From positions 1-64,000 of IMG/VR virus record IMGVR_UViG_3300037042_003533: DNA of 64,000 nucleotides, one strand, 5' to 3'. The DNA is from a virus. The notes beneath the pieces were generated by a model. The model was not told where the DNA came from. It saw only the letters and a list, made by a program, of their open reading frames with translations, and made no database searches. Below are positions 12,607 through 22,559 of this stretch, piece after piece (the first letter of the stretch is position 1; every line of letters starts with the position of its first letter). The position numbers and the translations under genes are program-made.

Positions 12607-14341
12607 TGGAAATGGTGACCTCATCTCCTCTGCTCTGGAGAGAATGGTCAACAAGTTAGAAAATATTTCTGACCAACGAACCATCCCTCCTTCTGAGTGG
12701 CTTGAGAAGTATTTCTGGATTCCTGAACCCCGTGATCCGGTTACAGATATGTTGTATCCTCCAGGGCCCATTCGTTTGGTTGAACATCAGAGAAGAATTA
12801 TAGATGAAGCTCTGTCTCGTAAGCCTAATGGCCTCTTCAAGTACACAAACATCATTTACTCAGCCCCTAAGAAATCGGGAAAGTCCACTCTGGCTTCAGG
12901 GGTTGCTCTTTACCTAACTTATCACACCCCCTATGGGAAAATCTTCTGCCTGGCAAATGATGGCAAGCAAGCAGATGACAGACTTATGGGCCCTATTCTC
13001 CAATGTATAGACTTCCATAAAGCCAACGGGCTTCTTCTAAAAGATGTAAAAACAATTCCATCCGAAGCGAAGGCAAAACTTAGTAACAAGGCAGTTATCG
13101 AGGCTATCCCCTGTGACGCTGCTGGAGAGGCTGGGTCAGAGCCGACCGGTGTTTTCCTGAGTGAAGTTCACGCCTATACTTCTCTCCCCAAGCGAAAGTT
13201 GTTCACAGAATTAACTATTCCTCCCACCAAATGGGGGAGGGCGATCAGGTGGATTGATAGCTATGCTGGCTACATGGGTGTTTCGGTTCTGTTGTGGGAA
13301 ATTTATCAAGAAGCTGTTCTGAATGCAGTTCCCCATCCCGACTTTCTTGATCTCACCAGTGAGGGCGAGCCGGTTGTGTGGATAAATGAGGGGGCTAGTA
13401 CCTTCTGCTACTGGGATCATGAGCAGAGACTAATGAGGGATGTAGAGGCTTACTACCAGCAAGAAGCCAGGATGCTTACTCCTTCTGAGTTTGAACGTAT
13501 TCATAAGAATCGCTGGGTCAGTGCTCTGGGCTCCTTTGTCCAACCGGAATGGTGGGATGCTTGCCAGGATGAGAGCATAGGGCCTTTGCTGGATAATAAA
13601 ACACCTGTTGTGATAGCAGTTGATGCGGCAGAAACTAATGACTGTGCTGCGATTGTGGCTGTAACAAGGCATCCTAAGTACCCAGAAACTGACATAGCTA
13701 TCAGGGCCTGTAAAATCTTCCGGCCTATTCCCGGCAAAAGTGTAGTGATCTTAGAAGACACTATCGGGAAGACTATTCAGGAATGGGGTAAGAAGTGGAA
13801 TATTGTTTGTATAGCCTATGATGCTTTCCAGATGGCAAAACTGGTACAGGATTATCGTCGTGGTCAGGTGACATTAGACCAGAATGATATTAAGGGCATG
13901 AATGATGAAGAAATCAATGCCTATATCAAAGAGATTCAGAGAGCTATCCAACGATGGTATTTCAGGTTCTCCCAGCAAACTACTCGGTCTATTGCGGATA
14001 AGCAGCTCTATGACATGATTGTCAATCAGCAGATTCACTGGAATCCTAACGACCGAGATAGTGACATCACTCCCCGTGGTAACGACGAAACTTTAACCAA
14101 GCATGTCAAGCAGGCGGGGGTAGATCAGACCAAGGGCCAGTACCGTATCAAGAAGCTATCCAACGATCTAAAGATCGATGCGACGGTTGCTCTTTCAATG
14201 GCAGCCGAGCGTTGTATGACGTTAATTTTAGAAAATAAAGAAAACAGCGATAATACAATAGAATCATTGTATCGAGATCAACTAATTGATTACAGCGAGT
14301 ATATAGCTCGCAAAGCAAGGGCAACTGTAAAGAATGTCTAA
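12593..14341 (+). CDS. terL: Terminase large subunit
   Basis: A 582-residue packaging motor. The ATPase part has Walker A APKKSGKS at 91-98 and a Walker B-like GVFLSEV, with S190-E191 in place of the usual D-E, a variant seen in other terminases. The C-terminal RNase H-like nuclease shows its first acidic strand in VVIAVDAAETND and continues with IAYDAFQ. It cuts concatemeric DNA and drives it into the prohead through the portal encoded next. I chose ATG 12593 (AAGGAG upstream), overlapping the small-subunit gene by 14 nt. Confidence 0.93.
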   Translation: MPATSGNGDLISSALERMVNKLENISDQRTIPPSEWLEKYFWIPEPRDPVTDMLYPPGPIRLVEHQRRIIDEALSRKPNGLFKYTNIIYSAPKKSGKSTLASGVALYLTYHTPYGKIFCLANDGKQADDRLMGPILQCIDFHKANGLLLKDVKTIPSEAKAKLSNKAVIEAIPCDAAGEAGSEPTGVFLSEVHAYTSLPKRKLFTELTIPPTKWGRAIRWIDSYAGYMGVSVLLWEIYQEAVLNAVPHPDFLDLTSEGEPVVWINEGASTFCYWDHEQRLMRDVEAYYQQEARMLTPSEFERIHKNRWVSALGSFVQPEWWDACQDESIGPLLDNKTPVVIAVDAAETNDCAAIVAVTRHPKYPETDIAIRACKIFRPIPGKSVVILEDTIGKTIQEWGKKWNIVCIAYDAFQMAKLVQDYRRGQVTLDQNDIKGMNDEEINAYIKEIQRAIQRWYFRFSQQTTRSIADKQLYDMIVNQQIHWNPNDRDSDITPRGNDETLTKHVKQAGVDQTKGQYRIKKLSNDLKIDATVALSMAAERCMTLILENKENSDNTIESLYRDQLIDYSEYIARKARATVKNV

Positions 14342-15929
14342 AAAGAAAAAGGCAAGCGAGCTGGTGGTAATTGACCCACCTCAAGTAGAAGAGAAGAAAT
14401 TTAGTGCTGAGCTAACTCAGCAATCTGTGATGGCAACTCCAAAAGCAGCAGAAAATGTCAATCCTTCTGCTCCTTTGCTGTTCATGGTGAGTTCTGTTGC
14501 GGATAGCATTACACCATGGGGGACAAGTATCAAAAAGCGAGATAATGAGTTACGGGAGTTTGTAGTCTCGGAACCTGTGTTATCTTCTGCGGTGTATAGT
14601 GCCTCGGTAAGAAATGCCTCCTTTGAGTGGGAGATTATTCCTGCTGACCCAGAGGCTCCCAACCCTAAAAACACTATCAAAGCAGTTACGAAGATGTTGG
14701 TTAATTCCAATCGGGGTTTGGGTTGGAAGAATTTGATGCTGAAGACCTGTAGTGATCTTTACCAAATGGACAATGGGTCTTTTTGGGAAGTTATTCGGGC
14801 AGCCGACGACCCTTCTTCGGCTGTTCTCAATGTAGCTCATCTAGATTCAGCTCGCTGCTATCGAACAGGTGATCCTGAAATTCCAGTGCTCTATATTGAT
14901 CGATTGGGTGTATATCATTTCCTTAAGTGGTATCAGGTTATAACTATTGAGGAGTTTCCTTCCCCTATTGAGAGTTTGTATGGTATTCAAGTATGTGCGG
15001 TCTCACGTGCGCTCAGGATGGCACAAATCCTGAAGGATATTGAGGTCTACAAACTTGAGAAGGTATCAGGTCGCTGGGCCCGCTCGATTGAGTTGGTGGG
15101 TGGCATTTCCCGTGGTGAGATTGAGGATGCCTTCAAGTTAGCTTCTGCCGAGTTTGACAACATGGGTCTGACCCGGTTCAATCCTCACGTTATTATCCCC
15201 GGCATTGACCCAACCTCTGCTGTATCCCACGAAACCATTGATCTAGCCAGCTTGCCAGACAATTTCTCCTTCGATGAAGAGATGAAATGGTATGTGGCAA
15301 TCCTCGCTATGGCTTTTGGTGTGGATTATCAGGAATTTGCTCCTCTGCCCTCTGGTAACTTAGGTTCTGGACAGCAATCAGAAATCCTTCACATGAAAAC
15401 CAGAGGAAAGGGCCCTGCTATGATTATGGGTCTCTTCGAGTATATCTTGAATAACTGTGGTCTTATACCTTCTACTGTAAAGTTCCAGTTTAAGGTTCAT
15501 GACTCACAGGCGGAAGAGAGTCAAGCAAACAGCAGGTTCTTGCGCGGGAAAGATAGGGCGCTTAGAGTTCAAAGTGGTGAGTTGGATATTATCGGGGCTA
15601 GACAGCTTGCAATCAAGGATGGAGATTTGCCTGAATATCTTGCTAATGACATGGATGAGAGGGGGGTTGAGACAGACGGAGAAAATATTCCTGCTGTTGA
15701 GCAGTCGGGGACTCCAGATGGTACAGGGGGCTTTCTTCCTAAAAATGAAGGTGGGGAGAATATGACTTCAAGTCAGATTGAGAGCGGGACTGCTTCTCGA
15801 AATCAGCGCAAGGCAATTGCTGAGGGTGGTATGAGGGGACTACCAACAACCAATCTACCTATGATCCTAGATGAGGATATTGAGAAAGAACGCAGGGACT
15901 TGGGCCAGTATTTGTTAGGAAAAAGCTAA
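14334..15929 (+). CDS. Portal protein
   Basis: A 531-residue protein between the large terminase and the prohead protease, the conserved portal position. The sequence shows the usual portal features: an alpha/beta wing (about 70-200), a long helical stem with KIxxIEVYKLEKVSGRW-like pattern (about 225-245) and a polar disordered C-terminal tail (about 430-531). The portal dodecamer forms the DNA entry vertex. Its start overlaps the terminase stop. Confidence 0.85.
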   Translation: MSKKKKASELVVIDPPQVEEKKFSAELTQQSVMATPKAAENVNPSAPLLFMVSSVADSITPWGTSIKKRDNELREFVVSEPVLSSAVYSASVRNASFEWEIIPADPEAPNPKNTIKAVTKMLVNSNRGLGWKNLMLKTCSDLYQMDNGSFWEVIRAADDPSSAVLNVAHLDSARCYRTGDPEIPVLYIDRLGVYHFLKWYQVITIEEFPSPIESLYGIQVCAVSRALRMAQILKDIEVYKLEKVSGRWARSIELVGGISRGEIEDAFKLASAEFDNMGLTRFNPHVIIPGIDPTSAVSHETIDLASLPDNFSFDEEMKWYVAILAMAFGVDYQEFAPLPSGNLGSGQQSEILHMKTRGKGPAMIMGLFEYILNNCGLIPSTVKFQFKVHDSQAEESQANSRFLRGKDRALRVQSGELDIIGARQLAIKDGDLPEYLANDMDERGVETDGENIPAVEQSGTPDGTGGFLPKNEGGENMTSSQIESGTASRNQRKAIAEGGMRGLPTTNLPMILDEDIEKERRDLGQYLLGKS

Positions 15930-16552
15930 TGCGTGTGTCTGAAGCTCAGATAAGACTCTATCAAGATGAGATGGAGCGAGTTAAAGCAGAGTTTGCTAAC
16001 TATGCTGATGATTATCTTGCGCGGGGAAAGGATTTAGGACTGTTTAAGTACCAGATGCAGCAGGGTCTTAAAAGTTACTACATCCGTATTGCTCTGATAG
16101 CAAAAGGTCAGAAGAAGTTCACGAAACTAGATAAAAAAGACCTTCAAAGGTTTTTAGGTATGATCTATGGCTATCTTGATGGCTTTATAGCTGATTTGGG
16201 CAACTACAAAGCACTTGCTTCAGACCAGGGTGTTGTTTCCAGAGCATCCTCTTATGGATATGGTTGGGGAGTATTCAGCCGTTACACAATTCCAGGAGAA
16301 CTGGCTGATATGCTGCCTGACCTCCCCGGTGTTTCTTGCATGGGTGGGGAAGCTTGTGGGTGTTGGTTGGAATATGACGCGGATGAAGAGGGGTATCATG
16401 TTTACTGGTATGTTACACCTCTCAAGAACCATTGTCCTGTGTGTGCTGACCTGACAATCGAGTGGAGTCCTCTAACTATTTCACGGGAGGAGTTGGTGGA
16501 GGAGTGGGGGGATGAGATACTTGATGAGAACGGGGAAATCATCGAATTTTAA
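15929..16552 (+). CDS. Minor head / head-morphogenesis-like protein
   Basis: A 207-residue protein just after the portal gene (TAATG overlap). A helical N-terminal half is followed by a Cys-rich segment (C-M-G-G-E-A-C-G-C, then N-H-C-P-V-C) and W-S-P-L-T, which resembles the C-terminal signature of head-morphogenesis proteins of the SPP1 gp7/Mu F type. It probably occurs in few copies inside the head. Assigned mainly by position and this Cys pattern. Confidence 0.6.
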   Translation: MRVSEAQIRLYQDEMERVKAEFANYADDYLARGKDLGLFKYQMQQGLKSYYIRIALIAKGQKKFTKLDKKDLQRFLGMIYGYLDGFIADLGNYKALASDQGVVSRASSYGYGWGVFSRYTIPGELADMLPDLPGVSCMGGEACGCWLEYDADEEGYHVYWYVTPLKNHCPVCADLTIEWSPLTISREELVEEWGDEILDENGEIIEF

Positions 16553-16582
16553 TTTAATGTTTTGTAGTTGTATAGTGGTGTC

Positions 16583-17113
16583 ATGAAGGAAAGCATTGTC
16601 ATTCGGCCTATTTTGCCTGCTAACATGAGATTTTTCTCTGATGCAGACGAAATTATAAAAGATTCTCTAAAAGCTGCTATGGTGGGACCGGTGGCAAAAC
16701 TTCTAAAGGGCGCAGAGGAAGAGGTTATTGAGGATTGGGAACACAAACCTGCCATAGCTTCTGTCTTTGAAGAATTAAAAACTTTATACAGATTAACGGT
16801 TCTACCAAAAGGTGTTAATAAACGATACTGGGTATTTGTGTCCTTTGGTATTGAGCCTCATCCGATAAGGTCTAAATCTGGTTCTAACCTTTTTATAAAA
16901 GGTGGATACTCAGCTAAAACAAGGGCAGGCGGGGGTAAAGGGTCAGGGGGTTATGCGGGGCCGATGTACTGGTGGCCCAATCCAGTAGTTGATAACTGGC
17001 CTGGCATTAAACCTAGATACTTTGAGAAGAGAATTAAGAAGGATAGCGAGAGAAAGATTGTGTCTCTTATTATGTCAGCCTGGAACAAGGCTTGTGCTAA
17101 AGCGGGGAAATGA
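16583..17113 (+). CDS. HK97 gp10-like neck / tail-completion protein
   Basis: A 176-residue protein. The C-terminal pattern (Gly-rich loop, then W-P-G-I-K-P-R-Y-F and a terminal amphipathic helix) is typical of HK97 gp10-like head-tail connector proteins. I start it at ATG 16583 because the upstream TTG has no ribosome-binding site, although the ATG site is weak too. Unusually it is encoded before the capsid gene. Confidence 0.5.
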   Translation: MKESIVIRPILPANMRFFSDADEIIKDSLKAAMVGPVAKLLKGAEEEVIEDWEHKPAIASVFEELKTLYRLTVLPKGVNKRYWVFVSFGIEPHPIRSKSGSNLFIKGGYSAKTRAGGGKGSGGYAGPMYWWPNPVVDNWPGIKPRYFEKRIKKDSERKIVSLIMSAWNKACAKAGK

Positions 17114-18963
17114 TGGGGAAATTAGGGGAAGAATTACAAGCGAGGATGCAGCAAAGCCTGGAGGCTGAGATTAACTTCTATGTTGGTCGCGGTTTGATCA
17201 ATAAGGAAGAACAAACTCTAATTGTTAATACCTTTAACAAGGCTAATGAAGTTGCTTCCTATGCCTTACCGTTCGATCTCAACTCCCGTGAAATTCTCCC
17301 TGGCACTATTATAGTAAAGGATCACGAAAATTTAGTTAGAAAACTGGGGAAGGTTGTAGAAGAGGCAATGATAAAACTGGGGGTTAAAGCAACTTACGAT
17401 GATTCTCCTTGGAATGGGGATGCTGGTCAGTGGGACACAGCAGAAGCTTACTGTGCATCTTGTCTAATTGACATGAATGAGGGTAGTGGGCCCAAGACAA
17501 AGGATCGTTGTAAGTTACCTTATAAGAAACCAGGCAGCAATTCCATCAACAAGGGGGCATTGCGGGCAATGGCTTCTGGGGGTAGGGGCCTCCCTGCCCT
17601 GAAGGATGTCCCTAGAGAACAGATTGTAAAAGCTGCCAACTTTATGATCCGTCACTGGCAGGGAGCTTTTGATAAGCCTGCCCCCGCTAATATTTATCGT
17701 ATTGCTGGAAAAACCCCCCCAGAAGGAACAAAAGAGTCTTCTACACACTTTATCAAGGACAAGGAAGGTCAGTGGTGGATGTTGGGGATTTACTCCAACC
17801 GCTGGATGGATAGAGACAGAGAAATCTTGTCGGAAGCTTCTCACAAAGAGTATGCTGACTGGGTTAATAAGTCAGGTTTCAAACCCCAGGTTATTGTTTA
17901 TCACCTTCCTAAAGTTCCTGAAGGTTTTTGGCAAAAGGTGTGGGAAAAGTTTGGTGACCGAGTAGACATTCTGAATGAGATTGTTAAAACTATCTATGCA
18001 AAGACATCTTTGGGGCAGGTTGAGAAGATAGTTTATCTCAATGGATTCTCGATAGCAATCTCTAAAATATACCCAACCCGCTATGAAGCTGCTGAAAAAC
18101 TTTCACAGATGGATGACATGGGAATGTCCCATGGATTTCTAGCTTATGGGCAATCTAGCCCTGATAGTTTTAGTCCATTGAAAAATACTGTTAATATAAT
18201 TGATAAGTATCGTACTTTCGAAGTGAGTATATTAAAACGGGACCGGGCGGCTAACTATGGCACGGCCCCAATAATCTTGGAGGGAAAAGCCGTGCGCGAT
18301 GAAGATAGAAAGATTTTAGCTGACCTGCTTCCTAAAGAAGTGGTGGATGCCTTGGATGACAATACTAAAGGTACAGCCGAAATCCTTGATGCTCTTTTAG
18401 AGCATAAGGAGTTATCTGACCCAGAAGTTCCTGTTCCTCAAGAAGCGGAACCAAAGGCAGAAGAAGTTAAAGCTGTTGATCCTACGATTGACGAGGAAGA
18501 AGAGGAAGAGGATATGGAGGAAGAAGAGAAGAAAGCACCAGAAGCTGAGCAAGAGGAAGCAAAAGAGGTTTCCGAGCCAGCTCCTGCTGTTCCGGTAGAG
18601 GAGGTGGTTAAGGAAGTTTTGAAGGCTATCAACGTTGAACAGCTTCAGACTCTTCTACAGACAATTGTAGATAACCAAAAGAAATTATCTGATGATATGG
18701 CTGCTTTGCAGGCAGAAAGGTCTGTTCTGGTTAAAGAAGTGGCGGAAATCAAGCAGACCGAGGATGAGAAGATTGCGGCTAAGTTGTCACCCATCAACTG
18801 GGCGGCTACTGGTTTTGCACCTTCACAATCTGTGGCTAACACGACAATTCCGCAAGAAAAGGCTGAGCAGTTGGCAAAGGCTATTGAGAGTCAGGGCAAA
18901 GTTTCCCCGACCGGTGATGCTTCAACTGATTTATTTTTTAACTCTATTCTAAAGAATAGCTAA
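17110..18963 (+). CDS. Prohead protease fused to scaffold
   Basis: A 617-residue protein. The N-terminal ~150 residues contain a Cys-bearing segment (CASCLID...CKLPYKKPG), then residues ~200-420 match XkdF-like prohead proteases: WWMLGIYSNRWMDRDREILSEASH is the conserved substrate-site region. The C-terminal ~180 residues are an extreme acidic run (DEEEEEEDMEEEE around 455-470) followed by coiled coil, as in phage scaffolds. A fused protease-scaffold would organise the capsid shell and then digest itself. It ends 14 nt before the major capsid gene. Confidence 0.75.
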   Translation: MMGKLGEELQARMQQSLEAEINFYVGRGLINKEEQTLIVNTFNKANEVASYALPFDLNSREILPGTIIVKDHENLVRKLGKVVEEAMIKLGVKATYDDSPWNGDAGQWDTAEAYCASCLIDMNEGSGPKTKDRCKLPYKKPGSNSINKGALRAMASGGRGLPALKDVPREQIVKAANFMIRHWQGAFDKPAPANIYRIAGKTPPEGTKESSTHFIKDKEGQWWMLGIYSNRWMDRDREILSEASHKEYADWVNKSGFKPQVIVYHLPKVPEGFWQKVWEKFGDRVDILNEIVKTIYAKTSLGQVEKIVYLNGFSIAISKIYPTRYEAAEKLSQMDDMGMSHGFLAYGQSSPDSFSPLKNTVNIIDKYRTFEVSILKRDRAANYGTAPIILEGKAVRDEDRKILADLLPKEVVDALDDNTKGTAEILDALLEHKELSDPEVPVPQEAEPKAEEVKAVDPTIDEEEEEEDMEEEEKKAPEAEQEEAKEVSEPAPAVPVEEVVKEVLKAINVEQLQTLLQTIVDNQKKLSDDMAALQAERSVLVKEVAEIKQTEDEKIAAKLSPINWAATGFAPSQSVANTTIPQEKAEQLAKAIESQGKVSPTGDASTDLFFNSILKNS

Positions 18964-18976
18964 CGGGGGATATAAG

Positions 18977-20440
18977 ATGGCTGATGAATTAGTTAAAGAG
19001 CAAGTGCAGCGAGCACTGCTTGAACTTCTGGGTGGTACTGCGGGTCAACCTAGACAAAAACATGATCTAACCGCAGGTTTTACGGTTACGACTAACTTGA
19101 TGCACGGGGTTAATGGTATTTTTGGGGCGGCTGGTGTTGATCCTCAAGTTTTCTCGACTCGTGTTAAACCAACTGGCTTGAGTGCTGTTCTTCCGTCTCG
19201 CCCTTCTAATGACACTCACCCGATTGTCGGTTATTTAACTGGCTTTACGGATGATGAAGCAGCGGCTGAGAAAAACGGTGTTTGTGATGATCCTTTGGCG
19301 GCTGGAAACCTAAAGTCGTGTTTCCAGGGTTCTGCCTTTGGTCGTGTTGAGCGCAAGACTGCTACCATCGAACTGAACAAGCTGGGTGAGCGCGTTAATC
19401 GTGGTGAGTTTGATGATCTGATGCTGGTGAATGAGCCTGTGGTCACAAGTGACTTTGGCACGCCTTCTCTGGCAGGCACATTTGGTTCGGCCTTCCGTAG
19501 TGAGCTAAATGCGCGTCTTATGACGCTGGGTGTGGCTTTCCAGAACAAGATCGGCGGGATGAACTGGACTGGTAACCCGGTTAATAACTCGGTTGGTGGT
19601 GGTTATTCTGAGTATAACGGCCTTGAGTTGCTAGTTACGACAACCCACACAGATGTTTTGACTGGGGTAAGCTGCCCTTCATTGGCTTCTGATGTTAAGA
19701 ATGCTAATTATCGGACAGTTGAAAGCCAGGCGGCTGACATTTTCAGTTATCTGACGATGATCTACCGTTATGTCAAGCATAACGCGCGTACCATGGGTTT
19801 TGACCCGGTGAACTGGTTCTTGACCATGCGCGGGGACTTGTTCCAGCAACTGACTGACTACTGGCCCTGTGTGTTTGCAACCTATCGTTGTGCTGGGTCA
19901 GCAGGAAATCCCAATGGGACTGATGCTCTGACCATGCGCCAGATGGCTATGGACATGCAGAACGGGTATTATCTGATGATTGATAATGTTCGTCTGCCAG
20001 TTGTTATTGATGACTTCATTCCTGAAGCCACTAATACAAATAATGCTCGTGTTCCTAGTGGCTCGTTTGCTTCTGACATCTACCTTCTGCCACAGTCTGT
20101 TCGTGGTGGGATTAGCACCCTGTTCTATGAGTATTTTGACTTCACCGGGGCTAATGCTGCACTTCAGGCTGTTCAGGAAGGTCGTCTGAGCAATACCTGG
20201 ACAACTGACGGCGGCAAGTTCTTGTGGACAAATCAACAGACTCTCTGGTGTGTTGAGTGGATGGCTAAGATTGAGCCTCGTCTGCGTTTGCTGACGCCTC
20301 ATCTAGCTGGTCGCCTCCAGAATGTTATGTATTCGCCGCTTCAGCACTTCCGTGATCCTGATCCTGCTTCTGCATACTTTGTGGACGGTGGTAACCAGAC
20401 TGTGGCTAACAGTCCGTATTACTCGGATCGTTATCAATAG
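18977..20440 (+). CDS. Major capsid protein
   Basis: A 487-residue protein immediately after the protease/scaffold gene, with a strong ribosome-binding site (GGGGGATAT) and an intrinsic terminator directly after it, suiting the most abundant virion protein. Its length and the mix of long helices and beta strands fit an HK97-fold capsid. Codon usage is smoother and more GC-rich than the micro-genes, consistent with high expression. Assignment rests on synteny and size. Confidence 0.8.
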   Translation: MADELVKEQVQRALLELLGGTAGQPRQKHDLTAGFTVTTNLMHGVNGIFGAAGVDPQVFSTRVKPTGLSAVLPSRPSNDTHPIVGYLTGFTDDEAAAEKNGVCDDPLAAGNLKSCFQGSAFGRVERKTATIELNKLGERVNRGEFDDLMLVNEPVVTSDFGTPSLAGTFGSAFRSELNARLMTLGVAFQNKIGGMNWTGNPVNNSVGGGYSEYNGLELLVTTTHTDVLTGVSCPSLASDVKNANYRTVESQAADIFSYLTMIYRYVKHNARTMGFDPVNWFLTMRGDLFQQLTDYWPCVFATYRCAGSAGNPNGTDALTMRQMAMDMQNGYYLMIDNVRLPVVIDDFIPEATNTNNARVPSGSFASDIYLLPQSVRGGISTLFYEYFDFTGANAALQAVQEGRLSNTWTTDGGKFLWTNQQTLWCVEWMAKIEPRLRLLTPHLAGRLQNVMYSPLQHFRDPDPASAYFVDGGNQTVANSPYYSDRYQ

Positions 20441-20458
20441 GTTTGGATGGATAATTGA

Positions 20459-20484
20459 GGGGAGGGGGAAACCTCTCCCCTTTT
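20459..20484 (+). terminator. Intrinsic terminator after the capsid gene
   Basis: GGGGAGGGG (20459-20467) pairs with CCTCTCCCC (20472-20480) with one wobble and loop GAAA, followed by TTTT. Confidence 0.85.
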
Positions 20485-20502
20485 AATTAGGAGTTAAATA
20501 GA

Positions 20503-20808
20503 ATGGGTCATTTTGCAAAAGGTGGGGTGCAGAATAGTTATAGCTTCCCGTTTCTAGCTACTGGTCAGTTTATTCCCGGAACAACGGCTAAGAGATTGGA
20601 TAATATACCCTGTGAACAGGTATATATAAGAGCTGGAACTTCCAATACAGGGACAATTTATGTTGGGGGAAGTAATGTAAGTTCTGCACAAGGGATGACA
20701 TTAGCTGCTGGAGAGTTTACTCCTTGGCTCCCGATACAGAATCTAAACATGCTTTATGCAATAGGTACAGTAGCTACGGATATAATTAAGTATTTCATTG
20801 TGAGATAA
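20503..20808 (+). CDS. Small beta-rich virion-like protein
   Basis: A 101-residue protein rich in Gly, Thr and Ser with the repeating pattern of beta strands (VYIRAG...TIYVGG...MTLAAGEFTPW), seen in many phages just after the capsid gene. Probably a head decoration or minor structural protein. AGGAG precedes the ATG. Confidence 0.55.
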   Translation: MGHFAKGGVQNSYSFPFLATGQFIPGTTAKRLDNIPCEQVYIRAGTSNTGTIYVGGSNVSSAQGMTLAAGEFTPWLPIQNLNMLYAIGTVATDIIKYFIVR

Positions 20809-20809
20809 T

Positions 20810-21772
20810 ATGCCTGGGTCTTTGTTAAAGCATAATGGTTCTATATATGGTAATAGTCTAGTCGGCGTGGCGGGGGGTAGTGCAGCTTATAATATAGCAC
20901 TTCCAAGTGTTATCACACCTTCCACTGACGAGAAGTTGCTGAATGGAACTTTTGCATCCTGGACTGGTGACAATCCGACGAATTGGATTACCTCCGGTGA
21001 GGTAGGCACAAATCCAGAAGTGTCTGAGGTTGGCGCGGGAGAGGGTCACGGCGGCGCTGGAACTGGTATGTGTAATATTTACACTACTGGTGCTACAGTA
21101 CACATTCGGCAGGCCGTGTTAGTTGTTCACTCCTTTTATCGTGTGACTGGCGTGGTGGATAATACAACTGGCGCGGGTGTTACCAGATACGTGGGGGCTA
21201 CTGATTTTGCTAAGGCTGGAATTACATGGAGCGTTGCTGGATCATATCAGTCAGAGATGAGGTCGCAAGGCACGACGTTCAGTATTTATCGTCAAGGCGC
21301 AACAGACACTACAATTGATAATGTGTCTGCATTATTGCTGACAAATTTGTATTCTGCTATACACTCACACACTGATTCACTGAGTTATAACCAAATTACC
21401 ATGTCGATTGCCGCTAATAGTGCGGCAGGGGTGTGGCATCGACATGTTGCATCAGGTGATGAGGTGCTGGCATATATTGATAGAATTAAGTCAACACTTT
21501 GGTTGCTTAAAAAGGTAGGCGGCACAACAACTGAGGTAGCAAGTGTGGCTATCACATATGTGGATGGTAAGGCGATCAAATTACGTCATTCTGCCGCCGA
21601 CACGTGGGAGGTGTATTACGATACACCTGCGAATCTGAACGGTGGATTTGTTGCAGCACTGATTACCAACAACACACTTACTGATATTAACTTGGATTTA
21701 TGTGATGCGGATGGTTATTTTGCAGCTAACCCTGTTACGTCTTTTGTGGATTACCGTTATGCCCCAGGTTGA
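20810..21772 (+). CDS. Beta-sandwich structural protein, carbohydrate-binding-like
   Basis: A 320-residue protein. Residues about 40-170 (LLNGTFASWTGDNPTNW ... FYRVTG ... TTIDNVSALL) have the N-G-x-F...W ... D-N-V pattern of CBM-like beta sandwiches found in phage tail and head fibres. The rest is also beta-rich. Likely a virion surface protein that binds glycans. The next gene starts right at its stop (TGA-ATG), so the two are probably translated together. Confidence 0.5.
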   Translation: MPGSLLKHNGSIYGNSLVGVAGGSAAYNIALPSVITPSTDEKLLNGTFASWTGDNPTNWITSGEVGTNPEVSEVGAGEGHGGAGTGMCNIYTTGATVHIRQAVLVVHSFYRVTGVVDNTTGAGVTRYVGATDFAKAGITWSVAGSYQSEMRSQGTTFSIYRQGATDTTIDNVSALLLTNLYSAIHSHTDSLSYNQITMSIAANSAAGVWHRHVASGDEVLAYIDRIKSTLWLLKKVGGTTTEVASVAITYVDGKAIKLRHSAADTWEVYYDTPANLNGGFVAALITNNTLTDINLDLCDADGYFAANPVTSFVDYRYAPG

Positions 21773-22516
21773 ATGCACGTCGTACCGGGGGAGGTGCTGG
21801 CTACGCTGACAATCTATGCACAAACAGATTGTCACGTAGAATACTTGGGACAAGTTGGTTATGACCCAGGCAATGCAGCAGGCGAAGCTAACTTTGTGAC
21901 GTGGATCGCACTGGCTAACGCAGCAGGGTGTGATGCGGCTATTAGCATGGGTGACATGGTACAAACGACAGAGAACGTGCCAGAGGCGGGCAATTATCTA
22001 GATACACTAAGCAACTCATATGCTGTCATGGGAAATCACGAGATGGCTGTGCCCTATGCAACTACAAAAGCAACAGCGGTTACTGAGTATAGTATGCCAT
22101 CTAGTTACTATGTTACGACGATTGGGTTCTTGAGACTTATTATCTTGGATGATCAATATGATGAGTTTGATGCTGATTACCCAGGACTTGCAGGATGTCT
22201 ACCTGACACTGAGATAGCTTGGCTTGCTGGAGAGTTGAATGCTTGGCCGGGGCCTGTGCTGGTTTGTAACCATCACCCAATTGTATCAACACACTTCAAC
22301 ACAGATGACATTGTGGCAATTTTGGCGGTGCTTGGTACTCGCAGCAATATATGGTTTCTTAATGGACACATACACCCAACCGCCAACGTGTTACGACCAC
22401 TGGCGAGTACATTCCAATGGACACTGGCGGCTACGGTGGATGGTAAGTATTCGATTATCACGATAACACAGTATTCACACGCTGTTAAGTTTGCGATTGC
22501 ACAACAGACATTTTGA
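21773..22516 (+). CDS. Metallophosphoesterase in the head region
   Basis: A 247-residue calcineurin-like protein with the complete metal-ligand series in order: T-D-C-H (about 18-21), M-G-D-M (about 59), M-G-N-H-E (about 85), C-N-H-H (about 166) and N-G-H-I-H (about 197). The first motif has Cys between D and H. It starts immediately after the stop of the beta-sandwich gene, with no visible ribosome-binding site, suggesting coupling or readthrough into a binding-domain plus enzyme product. A virion-associated hydrolase acting on a surface phosphodiester or glycan-phosphate is a reasonable inference. Confidence 0.8.
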   Translation: MHVVPGEVLATLTIYAQTDCHVEYLGQVGYDPGNAAGEANFVTWIALANAAGCDAAISMGDMVQTTENVPEAGNYLDTLSNSYAVMGNHEMAVPYATTKATAVTEYSMPSSYYVTTIGFLRLIILDDQYDEFDADYPGLAGCLPDTEIAWLAGELNAWPGPVLVCNHHPIVSTHFNTDDIVAILAVLGTRSNIWFLNGHIHPTANVLRPLASTFQWTLAATVDGKYSIITITQYSHAVKFAIAQQTF

Positions 22517-22559
22517 TAAGCGATAAGCGTTATAATCAGTAAGTATTTTAGGAGATAAT

